DNA of 64,000 bases from Brachypterus glaber (GCA_958510825.1 OY294049.1:25434945-25498944); one strand, 5' to 3'. Shown: positions 11,779 to 23,341, counted from the stretch's first letter. A program made the numbers and translations. The notes: generated by a model from the sequence alone, not told the origin.

Positions 11779-12300
11779 ATACTCCGTCCAGTTATCCAAT
11801 ATAGTAAGGGACGCGGCCCGTTTTACACCACAGAGCGCATAAATAGCATAACTATGCATAAATCGTAGTGTATTGAAAATTTAACAGGTACTGTTTTCCT
11901 GGAAAGGGCCTATCCAAAGACTCGCATAACAAGCATAGTACATAAGAATGCGATGCCAGGATTGGCTTGATGTGTCGTCATGTATCTTGTAATTGTTATT
12001 ACATATATTTTCTTTGGTTGTTATGCGAGCCTCTGGCTAGGCCTTAAGTTGTAATTGTAACCTAAAAATTTGACGTTTTTCTTGTGTTTAATATAATTTA
12101 CGTTTGTACAATATGTAGAATATGCTAATTTAGTGTAAAGTTAGGTTAAGTTGAGGAGGAGAGTTGAGGGGTTGATTTTCTTTTTAGCCAACTTTTTTAG
12201 ATATTGTTGGTCCCATTTAAGTTGGTTTTTGCAATATATAGGGTGTCCCGAAAACATACCGGCAAACTTTCAGGGGTGGTAGAAGACATCAAAACAAAAT
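11779..12300 (+). repeat. Direct ~0.5 kb duplication, copy 1
   Basis: Nearly identical to 13096-13600 (shared CTCCGTCCAGTTAT, GGACGCGGCCCGTTTTACAC, GTAAAGTTAGG-TAAGTTGAG). It contains a ~136-bp MITE at 11908-12043 with ends GGCCTATCCAAAGACTCGC / GCGAGCCTCTGGCTAGGCC. The duplication runs into the left end of the mariner-like element at 12239, so the copies arose after that insertion or share a larger host element. Confidence 0.75.
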
Positions 12301-12677
12301 TTTTTTGTTTTTGATGTATTTTATAAAATAAATGGGACTAAAAAGTATAATAATAAGTATAGAATAATGGCGAGTTGTACACATGTAGAAGCTACTCCTG
12401 AAATATTCCGTAGGGTGCGCGAGTCAAAAGCCGACGGTGCAATCTTTGTATTGAAACAAATGGTCAAAATTTTGAACAATTATTGTAAACCATCATTTAT
12501 TTGTCAATAAAACAAAGTCCTAAATGAGCAAAAAGTGATTTAATTAATGTCCTCCTAAACTTTTTTTTTTAAATAATACCAAATATTTTTTTTGCTCTAC
12601 AATATGTTTACTAAACAAAAAATGTTTGTTTTGATGTCCTCTACCACCCCTTTTCGGTATGTTTTCGGGACACCCTG
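12239..12677 (+). mobile_element. Mariner-like TIR element, 439 bp
   Basis: Flanked by TA (12237-12238, 12678-12679). Ends TAGGGTGTCCCGAAAACATA and the complement of the right end CAGGGTGTCCCGAAAACATA match at 19 of 20. Sub-terminal AGGGGTGGTAGAAGACATC is also inverted. It carries a transposase relic at 12367-12510. A left-end copy with deletion lies at 13539. Confidence 0.75.
12367..12510 (+). pseudogene. Mariner/Tc1 transposase C-terminal relic
   Basis: A 47-codon frame reads TPEIFRRVRES followed by ADGAIF and ends before the right TIR. This fits the C-terminal tail of mariner-like transposases, where a T-P-E-x-x-R-R-V-R helix is followed by C-I-E-x-x-G-x-x-F-E-H. About 20 residues between the two blocks look deleted, and the catalytic DDE/D region is absent, so it cannot be functional. 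The assignment rests on motif resemblance plus position inside TA-flanked CAGGGTGT-type ends; the match is short and could be coincidental. Confidence 0.45.
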
Positions 12678-13095
12678 TATAGGGGAAACGCAAAATACTA
12701 TCCACTATGATTAGTATACTTTGGAATGTAAAGCATTACATATCTTGTCTGCTTGTCTGCATTATTCTTTGTAGTCATTGTTTCCTGTTAAGAGCTGTCT
12801 TATTATACTTCTCTCTCAGAAAATAAGAATACGCTCTTTACTTCAAAGTGATATCAAACAACTATTTTTGTCATTCGTCATAAAATTAATTAATTTTAAG
12901 TTAGTTTTTTCAATTATATTTTAATAATAAACAATAAAAATAATAATAAGCAATGGGCAGTCAATACAAAAACAAAAACTGCACGTTAAAAATCGAAAAT
13001 AGGAAAGCACCAAACTCCGAAACTGTATTGTACCAACTATACAATACAAAAAATGCAAGTTATATGCCAAAATATAAATGTTATTAATTATTTTA

Positions 13096-13600
13096 TATAC
13101 TCCGTCCAGTTATGCAAGTTAGTAAGGGACGCGGCCCGTTTTACACCACAGAGCGCATAAATGACATAATTATGCATAAATTGTAGTTTATCAAGAATTT
13201 AACAAATTTCGGTACAGTTTTCCTGGAAAGGGCCTATCCAAAGACTCTCATAACAAGCATAGTACATAAGAATGCGATACCAGGATTGGCTTGATGTGTC
13301 GTCATGTATCTTGTAATGGTTGTTATGCGAGTCTCTGGATAGGCCTTAAGTTGTAATTGTAACCTAAAAATTTGACGTTTTCCTTGTGTTAATATAATTT
13401 ACGTTTGTACAATATGTAGAATATGCTAATTTAGTGTAAAGTTAGGGTAAGTTGAGGAGGAGAGCTGAGGGGTGGATTTTCTTTTTATCTATCTTTTTTA
13501 GATATTGTGGTCCCATTTAAGTTGGTTTTTGCAATATACAGGGTGTCCCAAAAACATACCGACAAACTTTCAGGGGTGGTAGAAGACATCTAAACAAACA
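13096..13600 (+). repeat. Direct ~0.5 kb duplication, copy 2
   Basis: Second copy of 11779-12300, with the MITE at 13231-13345 and the mariner-like left end CAGGGTGTCCCAAAAACATA at 13539. The downstream part of that element is deleted and replaced by AAACATTTTTTGTTTAGTAA. Confidence 0.75.
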
Positions 13601-13738
13601 TTTTTTGTTTAGTAAACATATGTCCTCAAATGAGCCCTTTGGGCTGTAGAGCAAAAATAATTATTAATTATTATTTAAATAAAAGTAAAAATTGTAATAT
13701 ATACTGATTTAGGGTTTGAAATTTTGGTTTTAAACATA

Positions 13739-13959
13739 TTATGATCTGTTTCATCAAGCAAGAGAGTAAATTAAAAATCGCACAGTAATTATTTTTACCA
13801 CAGGTTTGAATAGTATATGTTTGTGTATAGAATATAGTTATGTTGTATAAAATAAACTACGCAGTATATTCGCACATCCAATATTCGAATCTGGTTTGAA
13901 AATATTTACTGTGCGATTTTTAATTTACTATCTTGCTTGGAGAAACAGACAAACATAGT
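13739..13959. repeat. ~220-bp palindromic MITE, copy 2
   Basis: Ends ATGATCTGTTTCATCAAGCA and GAAACAGACAAACATAG. Arms share AAATTAAAAATCGCACAGT with copy 1 at 1894-2112, but the central segment (TATTCGCACATCCAATATTC) is reversed relative to the ends. Confidence 0.75.
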
Positions 13960-13964
13960 ACTTA

Positions 13965-14400
13965 ATTTTTCGTCCTCGATCCGTGAAATTTCACCTTCAA
14001 ATGAAATTTTCTCGAAAACGGTTAATCCTACAGTACTAGAACAAGAGTACCTTTTTTATGTATTTTGACCTGGGAAATCATATTCCAAAAATAAAATTAC
14101 AAAAAAGTTACTCAGAAAAAAGTTTGGAACAAAAACCTAATAAGGCCCCCCAGTTTCGCACACCCCTGTTTAAAATAAGTACATGCAGATAGCATACGAA
14201 GATGGGACTTATTAAGGTTAGTTTACATTCAAAATTTCGTTGCTGTACCACAAAGCGTCCCTGAGTTACTAAATAAAAACCGAATTTTTTTACCCACTTT
14301 CAGATGGGCTTAGCTCCCTTACAACGCATGTTTAGACATATGTTTATAGGAACTTTTTTATATTTTCCTTTGTAGAATCACCCCTTAAAATTAATGTCAT
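13965..14400. repeat. Half of the 37-38 kb foldback family
   Basis: Matches the right half of 37153-38326 (TTTTTCGTCCTCGA, CTCGAAAACGGTTAATCCTA, AAGGCCCCCCAGTTTCGCAC, TTTAGACATATGTTTATAGG). It stops before the terminal CGCTATTTCAAATACACC, so it is truncated at both ends. Confidence 0.7.
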
Positions 14401-14534
14401 TATTTACTGGGCATGTTATTTTTTATGAGGCTGTAGGATACAGCAAAAAGTGCTAAAGGTTTTCAAAATTTCAAAAACTTTAAAAATTACCCTATATCAA
14501 TATAATTTATATACACGTGATTTTCAAAACTTTA

Positions 14535-14760
14535 TCGAATACTGAACAACTTTCATTTATTTCCGCCTGCCAGTCTGTTCGTTTGTATATGTGTCTGTCC
14601 ATTTGTCACTTTTTTATGACCACGATAATTCGAGAACGAAATGTCCGATCCAAGCAAAATTTTCAGGAAAAAAAGGAAGAGGAAGAACCCGAATATGCTA
14701 AAAAAAACGTTAAAAAAAGATTAACACGGGGCCCAATTTTTCACAAAAAATATAATATAT
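14535..14760 (+). repeat. R1-related repeat
   Basis: Contains CTGTCCATTTGTCACTTTTT followed by GACCACGATAATTCGAGAAC, the shared R1 module. The 81-codon frame over it starts inside the module and has no recognisable domain. Confidence 0.5.
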
Positions 14761-14888
14761 AGAAAAAAAGTTCCTTAGTTAATTTTCTATTCAAACAATT
14801 TTTGAAAAAATCCATTTAAAAATTTAATTTTATATTATATTTATAAATATAAATATTGTATAGCTTTGCTCTCCAGAGTTAAATGATC

Positions 14889-14893
14889 AAAAA

Positions 14894-14962
<69 letters not shown>
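14889..14962. repeat. A-run plus (TA)n microsatellite
   Basis: About 14 A followed by about 30 TA units. Confidence 0.95.
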
Positions 14963-14963
<1 letters not shown>

Positions 14964-15059
14964 TGGATTTAAAATATATCATATGGACTTAATTGTACTG
15001 CTCTATTTAATTTGTCTGGTAATTGCTTTTAATCGGCGAAAGTTATTTTTAAGGTAAAA

Positions 15060-15310
15060 TTTATATTTTTTCCTACGATCCTCTATAAAAATGACATTTA
15101 GCACACTCGTAAAGAGTAACTTTTGTTCTTTAGAAAACGCGTTATATCGCACTTGTTTGATATTTTCATATCACCCTAGTTTGATATTTATGTATGTAGG
15201 TTTGCCTAATTTTGTTTAGATATTTACGTTTTAAATTCTACGAATTTTACTCACCTTGTTTTATATGCCATTTTCCACCTTTCATTAAAGACTTTTTTGA
15301 TGTCTTGTAC
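15060..15310 (-). repeat. Dispersed repeat with conserved GTGAGT, copy 1
   Basis: On the minus strand it reads CATCAAAAAAGTCTTTAATG, GGAAAATGGCATATAAAAC, AAG|GTGAGTAAAATTCG, then AGGCAAACCTACATACATAA. The same order occurs on the plus strand at 52130-52325. The segment before GTGAGT is open (DIKKVFNERWKMAYKT) and the GTGAGT looks like a 5' splice site, so this may be an exon end carried by a repeat. Confidence 0.5.
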
Positions 15311-16590
15311 CGTAATTAATACGTTCACTGCCAACGGCTAGTTTTGACAGCGGAGCAATGGGTATGGGCAAGGGAAAAATAGAAAGAATTGATTAATGTT
15401 GTTAGGGGCGCCAGTTACTTTAGCTTTTACTCCTTTAGGTAAGTAACAACCTAGTGTAAATACTTAAGCTTTTCAGTTTGAGAAAATATAACCTCTAAAT
15501 AAAATAAGATAATTCATTTGAGAAATTTATTATAAATAAACTTAATGAAAGCACATCAAGTAATGTATTAATATATATCAAAAATATGTGTAATTATATT
15601 AAGATATAATTAAAGAAATCTTAATAAAAATTACTAAATTCAGAAATCATTCGACTTAAATGTATAAAGAAAACATGAAGTTCAGCAAGCACCAAGAAAT
15701 GTATGTAAACAGCAATCATTTCTTGCAGTGTATAATATTTAATAATTAATAAATGAGATTAAATGTTTTTAAAAAAAATAAGTACCTAAAAATGAACAAA
15801 AGCCAGAAGGGCATATAGTATTAAACAATACTATATCAGATCTGATAAAGTTTACAGTTATAAGAATATTGAAATAAAAGAATTTAAAAATATGAAATAT
15901 TGCTTTCAAAAGTTTTCAGAATGAGTACTTAGCTGGTTTCTGCAAAATCCATGAGGTATGAATTCCATCGTCTCCATCTGCACAAGTCTCCCCTATGCTG
16001 ATGAATTCATTTCTCAAATGAAAGAAAAAAAATATAGGCTGTCCCATCTACTTTGGAAAAATCATCTTCCAGGATAAAATGTATTATCGAAATTGTTGTC
16101 CGGGATAAAATATACTTTTGAAAATTATGTCCAATGTAAAATTGTCTGCTAGACGGTCATATAGAATTTATCTATGCCGAAAATCACAGAACCATGTTCC
16201 AACAGAACATCACTCCATGCGGAGAACTTCTATATCAAATATACCAAAATAAACTTCAACTTAAATTAATGTAATTCCATATTAATGGTATAGAAATGGT
16301 GAGTAATGGTAATTAATGGTGGTTAATGGTGCTTAATTAATTAATTAATTAATTAATTAATGGTGCTAAAACAATAATTATATCTCAGAAATATTCTAAG
16401 AAACAGAAAAACTTAACTTACATGTCATACTAAGTCTTCGATGTCCATCGAAACGTTATAAATGCGTAATTGTAGAAAATAACAGTTACAATATCTTCCG
16501 CATTGTTTAAATATTCATTTTCACTAACTTTAAATAAAAATACATGAAGGATTACTTCGATGATTACAGAAAATAAACACTCGTCAAAAT
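15311..16590. other. Low-repeat AT-rich interval
   Basis: No transposon terminus, tandem array or sizeable frame is evident, except a short (ATTA)n tract at 16335-16362. With 16591-17960 it forms the longest stretch free of recognisable repeats, so it is the likeliest place for intron or regulatory sequence of a host gene. Confidence 0.4.
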
Positions 16591-16592
16591 GA

Positions 16593-17225
16593 CACCACCA
16601 TTTTGTAACAGAGTTGCTTCAAGAAGAAGGAAAATCGACCTTATTCACTAGTATGAACCCTTCAGGTAAATAAAATCCTATTTCTGAACTATTAGCGACA
16701 TCTATGCAAGTCATTATCAACTACAGTTTTACCGTATAGGATTCCTAATAAAGGTAACGGCAACGACACCAAAAATAATAACCAAAAAGAATATTTCCTA
16801 ATAAATCCGTATTAGTGATATCTAACCTCAAAATATTACTCTAAGAAACAAATATAAACAATACTTATTGTTTATCAGCAAAACTAATAAAAATACGAAC
16901 AGAATACTAAGTGTCCTGTGAACTAAGTATAAACAAAATACTGAATCTAAGTGAGCAGTTCCAGCAAACTATTTTCAACAAATTCTGGATTATCCCGAAG
17001 GAATAAGCATACGAAACTTTCCAGGAGAGACAAGCTACAGATGAAAGCCAGTGAAATCCAACCCTCAATAGACTCTGAAACATATAAAAACCAGGTAAGT
17101 CCATAGACAAATGCATTATAGAGAAATAAGTCATATGATTCTTTATTATTAAAAATCATATTCTAATTATGTTTTCTTTATGTTATTTTCAGGTAGAACT
17201 ATGGAATAGAGACTTATATGGTTAG
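16593..17225 (+). CDS. Candidate spliced small ORF, unrecognised
   Basis: Three open blocks can be joined by splice-like sites. Block 1, 16593-16665, ends TTCAG before GTAAAT. Block 2, 16952-17094, is serine- and lysine/arginine-rich (includes SRRNKHTKLSRRDKLQMKAS) and ends CCAG before GTAAGT. A 98-bp intron, 17095-17192, ends TTTCTTTATGTTATTTTCAG; block 3, 17193-17225, reads VELWNRDLYG then a stop. AATAAA follows near 17299. Reading phase is kept at both joins. The second intron has strong consensus ends; the acceptor before block 2 is weak and no start codon or upstream exon is identified. No family is recognised. The opposite strand also has a 70-codon hydrophobic frame here, so chance remains a real alternative. 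Confidence 0.2.
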
Positions 17226-18184
17226 AATTCAGTTCCTGCTACAAAATAGTCCCAGATACAAAATAGTTCTGTACGTACGTAACTATTTATATACAAAATA
17301 AACATAAATTATAACGTAAGTAAACGAATAGTTTAATTAACCCTTGCTATATTACAAAGTGACGATTTATATCGTTACAGTCTTTTATGTTTTCCAATCC
17401 AAATATTTCTGTTTATCATGTCAAAAATAAAAACTATAGTTATAACCTTACCCAGGTCAATATAACTTAATATGTTTTATTAATGTCTAGATTTTATAAA
17501 AATTACTTAATTTGTGATTTAGTTATCTTACATTTTGTAAAAAACATCAATATTTCCTCATGAAATCTAAAACATTGTAGAATTTTACAGTCTTATGTAG
17601 ATTCTTTTTTGCAAAACATAAGGATCAAATAAATCAGGACTAGGACTAAATTTACAGATCTGAAGGACCAAACAGTGTTGGCAAACACTTTGGAATTTTT
17701 TAAAACAAAACAAAATAATAAATTATATGAAAAGCCAGGGAGGGGGACTGTGTCCCTTAGGGGCGCCCATGTTTAAATAGCTATTTAGTTTGAAATTTTA
17801 CCACTTCAAAACCTACTATATACGTAAATAAAAAAAGCAACAAAAAAGCAACAAAAATAAAATTTAAAATAAATGGTTGTCATAGGGTATTTAATAAATG
17901 CTTTTACAGAAAGAAACAAAAATGTAATGGGAACTTTCAGGTTTTATGATTGCCTGGGCCGTAAATTTACTTAATAGCTCTATCTCACCTTCATTCTCAT
18001 CATAATGTTGTTGAAAATTAAATCCATGAGATGCTAAGGAAAGGATCGACTTTCCTATCCGTTTTTATCGTGCACGGGTTTGCACCTTTTTTATTGTATG
18101 ATTATATGAATATCATATTCTCAGCTTACAGCTTTTATTATTTTCTTTCTGGGGTATTTCCATTGTTACGAGTGGGATACTTTT
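17226..18184. other. AT-rich interval, no gene seen
   Basis: After the candidate terminal exon there is no frame or repeat I can support. GTGTCCCTTAGGGGCGCCCA at 17751 resembles GTTAGGGGCGCCAGTTACTT near 15401, a possible short dispersed repeat. Confidence 0.3.
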
Positions 18185-19030
18185 ACTTGGTTTTTGGTTT
18201 CCCATTTTGAAAATTTTCTAAATTTTGGGAAAGCCATGTATTCGTGCAAATATTTTCAATTTTTTTGCGTATTTTTGGGTTTTATGACGTTTTATGTCGA
18301 TATAAATCAATTTAAAGCAAAAAAAAAATTGTCGCTCAGTCGGTCGATCGGTCTGTCCGGGAAATTTTGTGTGCACGATAACTTAAGAACGCTTTAAGCT
18401 AGAGACTTGAAATTTGGCATACAGATATGTTACCAACAGTTATCACTCGGGATTGTTTTTGTTGAATATCGGGGTGCGGCAATTGCTACATACGGGTTTC
18501 TAAGTTTAATAAAATATAATTTAATAATTAAATTTTCTAAATCCACCCCGCGGGGTGAGGTTGTAAATATTTTAAAATATTTTCAATATTTTCGTATAAA
18601 TTGGTATATAGGGGTCAGGGAATCTAAATCTGATAATAACATTTTTCTAATTTCACCAACTGAGGGGCGGGGATAGTTTTCGTGAAAATTAGAATACTGG
18701 GTTTTTTTAGGTTGCTGAAAGTAAATCTGATAGTAAAAAAAAACTAACTCCACCCCCTGGGTAGTTTTCGTAAAAATTGGTATATTGGGATTTTTGAGGT
18801 TGCTGAAAGTAAATCTGATAACAAAAAAAAATCTAACTCGACCACCTGAGCGGGGGTAGTTTTCTTGAAAGCTGATATATTGTGGTTTTTGAGGTCGCTA
18901 AACTGAACCTTAAAATAGTGGTTTTCTAAATCCACCCCCTGAGGGGCGGGATGTAGTTTTCGTGAAAATTGGTACAATGAGGTTTTTAAGGTTGCTGAAA
19001 GTACATCTCATAATAAAAAATGCATTTCAC
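18185..19030 (+). repeat. R1 element with ~90-bp tandem array
   Basis: Starts with TGCGTATTTTTGGGTTTTAT and GACGTTTTATGTCGATATAA, then CGGTCGATCGGTCTGTCCGG and GTGCACGATAACTTAAGAAC. An array follows in which TTTTTGAGGTTGCTGAAAGT recurs every 86-97 bases (18711, 18797, 18889, 18986), each unit containing CACCCCCTGAGGGGCGGG. The same organisation, inverted, occurs at 61870-62780. Confidence 0.75.
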
Positions 19031-19064
19031 GTAAAAAATGGGAAAGCTCTTTTACTGGACAGTG

Positions 19065-20135
19065 TATTTAGTTTTAATTAGTAAACTGACAATAAAAGTT
19101 TTGTATTCCTAGTTCTTAATAGAACTATAACTTTATGAAAGAGATTCAGGGAAATATTTTAGAACCTTATAAAGTCCCTTAAGGTGAGCTGCCTCAAACC
19201 AGTCTTGGCACTTATGACTGGGTGATGTGTGATGTCCAAACCAAAAACAACTATCGTTGTATGATCTTTCCATGCACTTCGTTACTTTCTAGAATTACAT
19301 ATTAAATTAAACCTTGATTGCATCACACATCACCCAGTCATAAGTGCCAAGACTGGTTTGAGGCAGCTCACCTTAAGGGACTTTATAAGGTCCTAAAATA
19401 TTTCCCTGAATCTTTGTCATAAAGTTATAGTACTATTAAGAACTAGGAATACAAAACTTTTATTTGTCAGAAAGTTTAGTTATTAAACAGAAAACCAAAA
19501 TAAATGTGTCTGTAACAATGGAAGTACGCTCTAAACGTTTATGATGTTCTGCACGGTTTCCTAGTTAACCAAAAACAACTATTGTTGTATAATCTTTCCA
19601 TGCACTTCATTACTTTCTAGAATTACATATTAAATTAAACCTTGATTGCATCACACATCACCCAGTCATAAGTGGCAAGACTAGTTTGAGGCAGCTCAGG
19701 CCAGCTTTATGAGGTTCTAAAATATTTCTCCGAATCTTTGTCATAATGTTTTAGTACTATTAAGAATTAGGGATACAAAACTTTTATTTGTCTGAAAGTT
19801 TACTTATTAAAACAGAAAAACAAAATAAATGTGTCTGTAACAATGGAAATACCCTCTAAACGTTTATGATGTTCTGCATGGTTTCCTAGTTAACCAAAAA
19901 CAACTATCGTTGTATAATCTTTCCATGCACTTCGTTACTTTCTAGAATTACATATTAAATTAATCCTTGATTGCATCACACGTCACCCAGTCATAAGTGA
20001 CAAGACTGCTGTGAGGCAGCTCTCCTTAAGGGACTTTATAAGTTTCTAAGATATTTCCCCGAATCTTTGTCATAAAGTTCTAGTACTATTAAGAACTAGG
20101 AATACAAAACTTTTATTTGTCAGAAAGTTTACTTT
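19065..20135. repeat. Inverted plus ~327-bp tandem repeat block
   Basis: CCAAAAACAACTATCGTTGT begins units at 19241, 19569 and 19895. Each has ACCCAGTCATAAGTG, GAGGCAGCTCACCTTAAGGG, AAGAACTAGGAATACAAAAC and ATGATGTTCTGCA. The stretch 19065-19230 is the complement of 19315-19490, so the first unit is preceded by an inverted partial one. A remnant (AAGAACTAGGAATACTGG) lies beyond the microsatellite at 20430. Confidence 0.85.
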
Positions 20136-20211
<76 letters not shown>

Positions 20212-20417
20212 AAAACAATCAAACAAACAAACAAACAAACAAACAAACAAACAAACAAACAGACAAACAAACAAACAAACAAACAAACAAACAAACAAAC
20301 AAACAAACAAACAAACAAACAAACAAACAAACAAACAAACAAACAAACAAACAAACAAAGAAACAAACAAACAAACAAACAAATAAATAAATAAATAAAT
20401 TAAATAAATAAATAAAC
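20136..20417. repeat. Compound (AAAT)n-(CAAA)n-(AAAT)n microsatellite
   Basis: Roughly 20136-20210 AAAT, 20217-20380 CAAA with a few interruptions, then AAAT again. It inserts into or expands from the 3' edge of the 327-bp unit. The 80-90-codon frames reading FVCLFVCL are artefacts. Confidence 0.95.
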
Positions 20418-20988
20418 TACTAGATCATTAAGAACTAGGAATACTGGTTTGAGGCAGCTCTTCTTAAGGAATTTAAAAGAGTTTAGTCAATTTTTTTTAA
20501 CTCCCTACAATTCTACACCCTATAATTCTGAGCAAAAAAATAACTTTATAAAGTTATCTTGCTGAGCAGTTTTTTATTGTAGGCCTGCTTTCTTTCTTCT
20601 CTCAGCTTACAACAGTTACAATAGGGATTTATTATTCAAGGACAAAAAATAGTATTTTTAGAGACTTAAAACCAATAAATAAATAAATACTTAGGTTTTT
20701 CTTTTTGAAACTGTATCTGGTGTTTTATAGTTTTTGCATTATCTCAGGCATATTGCGCCTAGCGTGCCAAGATTTTGCACTCCTCACGGATTTTGACCAA
20801 ACTTGGAAGTTGTAGCACTAGTAGGTATATACACCATGGCATCATATTTTTCGGCCAAACAACAAATTAAAAAATCAAATACATATGCTTTGAAATTTAC
20901 TGCTCTCATGACATACTTGGATTTTTGGCCTTCAAAAAACGTACCTACATTTTTAGCGAAATATAAAAATCGTGTTTTCTCAAAACTA

Positions 20989-21985
20989 GGGGAGAGTGGG
21001 TATGTTTCGACCAGTGGGAGGATTCAACCATTTGATTTTATTTAAAAACTATTTAAATTTTGCTTCCAGTAGTGCCAACTAATAAATTTAGTGTCTATAG
21101 TGCTGCCGTGCTAAGCTGAAAGGTCCTATCTACATAGGGTTAACATATACAGATAGGACCTTTCAGCTTAGTAAGGCAGAGTGCCTAGTTAAAGTGTGGT
21201 CAAATTCGGAAAGGTCTAAGAAAAATTACGAAAAAATCAATTTTTTGTGAAAATCAGGTAAGGTTTTGGTTCTTCATTTTTTTATTGATATTTTCCTAGT
21301 GGTAAAATCTATTCAAAATCGGTTTTATATGATTAAACAAGTGTTTTATTGGCTTCATTTTCATGCACTGAATCCAACCTAATTCGTTTATTTTACCGGG
21401 TACCATCATATTATTTAAAATATGAGCATATATGGATGATTCGACCACTGGATGGAATATTCGATAAATTAAAATCATTAAAAATCCGATCCGTTTTTTA
21501 GTTTTCCAATATACTTTAAATATTGGTTGGTATTTTCAGATTACCTACTACTTACTAGGTAGTTTTGTATTGTTTTTTTTTATATTAGTTAAATAGTTTC
21601 TGGCTCCTTTTAATATTAGTCCAATATTATTTGTTCAGGTTCTAGTTATTTTTAATAAAACATTAATAATTTTTGGTTCATTTTAATGTTGGTTCTATAT
21701 TTTTATAACTATATTAGAACTATATTATAAAGTTTTAATAATTAATTTTAAATATTTTAATAAAATTTATAATTTTATTTACCCTGGTTTAATCATCCCC
21801 ACCATCTGGTTAAAACCTCCCACCCTAGAGAGATGTTTCATTAAATTAATACAACTTGTACTATATTATTTAATAGAAAACATATTAAACTATAGATTGG
21901 TATAAAAAAATAAAATAAAATAATTTATTAAATATTTTATAAAACGATTTAAACGTTAAGAGGCCGAAACATCCCCACTCTCCCC
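20989..21985. mobile_element. TA-flanked TIR element, 997 bp
   Basis: Flanked by TA (20987-20988, 21986-21987). Ends GGGGAGAGTGGGTATGTTTC and the complement of the right end GGGGAGAGTGGGGATGTTTC match at 19 of 20 and continue a few bases. Subterminal degenerate CGACCACTGGATGG and CCACCATCTGGTTAAAACC recur. Contains the hairpin at 21111-21171. No transposase. Confidence 0.75.
21111..21171. repeat. Perfect 21-bp hairpin
   Basis: Arm 21111-21131 (CTAAGCTGAAAGGTCCTATC plus T) is exactly complementary to 21151-21171, with a 19-base loop. Its size and stem length are like a small-RNA precursor or a minimal MITE core. Nothing shows expression. Confidence 0.8.
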
Positions 21986-21987
21986 TA

Positions 21988-23197
21988 CCCCCTTTGATGT
22001 TTTTTAAAATTAGCTTAATTTAAGTTCATAGTATTCCTATTGTATCGATCAATAGTCTAGAGTGGGCTTTCCGTTTTTCTCTTATGGGCACAAGAATAGG
22101 GCCCTAGGGAAATCTAATTTACTGACCAGTTTTAAATGCTAGGACTTACGTTTCCGCTACTTCGACCAGATTCGTATTAAATATCCGACAAATTCTAACG
22201 ATTATAAAAATTTTAGCCTCCCGGCCCCTAAATTAGGGGTAGTTTACTCGTTTAATTGTTTAGTAAAATCCTTAGATTAGCTGCCCTAGTATTCCGATCG
22301 CAGAATTAACCCCTTGCGCTCCATTGTATCTAAAAAGGTACTAAAAATTACAATATTGGTTCTGTGAAAAATACTTATTTTGAATTTGTTGTTTTTGTTT
22401 TTTTTTTGCAATTTTACACAAAAACTGTGCTATCACTAATTAATTTTTTAATTTTTTAAATATCAATCTTGTAATTTCAAAATGTATTTTTCTAATTTAA
22501 AATCACAAATTATGTTTTGTAAAAGTACAACGTAATTTGACAATATTACTATGAAATTTTGTGATTTTACCAAACATATTTCGGAATTTAATATCCCACC
22601 ATCCGGAGCATGCGCGGCAAGTGCGCTTCCATCATTGATTAATTCAACTAGCAAACAACATTTAGGCATGTACACATCGCGACGCTTTACTATTTTTGAT
22701 TGTTATAACTTGTTTAATCGTAAAAATTATGTGCAGTGAATTGTTGTAAAGGTAATTTTATGCTCAATATACATGTATAAGATAATATCTTTATAGGTGT
22801 TAATATTTACGTATAGACTTTAAGAAAAAAAAAACATTTTGTTTTATACAGATAAATATAATATAGTTCTTTTATGTCATTAGCTTAAAGCTTAAATATT
22901 TGTTTAAAGTAGTGCTTAATTTGTAATAAAAATATATATTTATCAATGGATATGTGTTTGGTGCAAAATTTAATAAACTGATTGGGCCCATCGGTTTAGT
23001 AAGTTAAGCATTTTATATATAAATAAAAAATAACTTCCACTTTTTGGGTTTATTAAAAGTTTAATAAAAAATTTATTCTTTTTTATTTAAGATGATATAT
23101 ATTAAACATTATTCAATTTTTGATTTTAAATGCAACAGTTGGCCGATTTGGTTCATATGTGTTACAACTTAAAAAATAAATAATATTTATTTTTAAG
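21988..23197. other. Mostly unique AT-rich sequence
   Basis: At 22551-22739 there is a GC-richer patch (CCATCCGGAGCATGCGCGGC) open on both strands for 62-70 codons. Neither protein resembles a family I know. The rest is AT-rich with no recognised element. Confidence 0.3.
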
Positions 23198-23200
23198 TTA

Positions 23201-23341
23201 GGGAACGTTCAAGTATTACGTAACGCTCCTAGGGGGTGGGGGTCATTTTGGAGCCCATGTTAATGGTATAGGAAAATAGCGTTACAGGGGGGGGTCCAAA
23301 ATGGTCAAAATTTGCATTACGTAATACTTGAACGTTCCCTT
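23201..23341. mobile_element. Harbinger-like MITE, 141 bp
   Basis: Ends GGGAACGTTCAAGTATTACG and its complement agree at 25 of 26 positions. Flanked by TTA (23198-23200, 23342-23344). The interior has CTAGGGGGTGGGGGTC and CAGGGGGGGGTCC, also roughly inverted. 3-bp TTA/TAA targets and the shared ATTACGTAACGC block tie it to the family at 7738-8242. Confidence 0.8.

Noticed and set aside
16907..17159. Minus-strand 70-75-codon hydrophobic frames, possible membrane-protein exon
   Set aside because: The plus strand has better splice signals at the same place, and the hydrophobic reading is the expected complement of a polar frame. Kept only as an alternative.
20113..20382. 80-90-codon minus-strand frames rich in FVCL
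   Set aside because: Direct translation of the (CAAA)n/(AAAT)n microsatellite; no start context or complexity.
22463..22739. Frames on both strands in a GC-richer patch
   Set aside because: Neither resembles a known protein and there is no splice or promoter support; only the composition shift was recorded.
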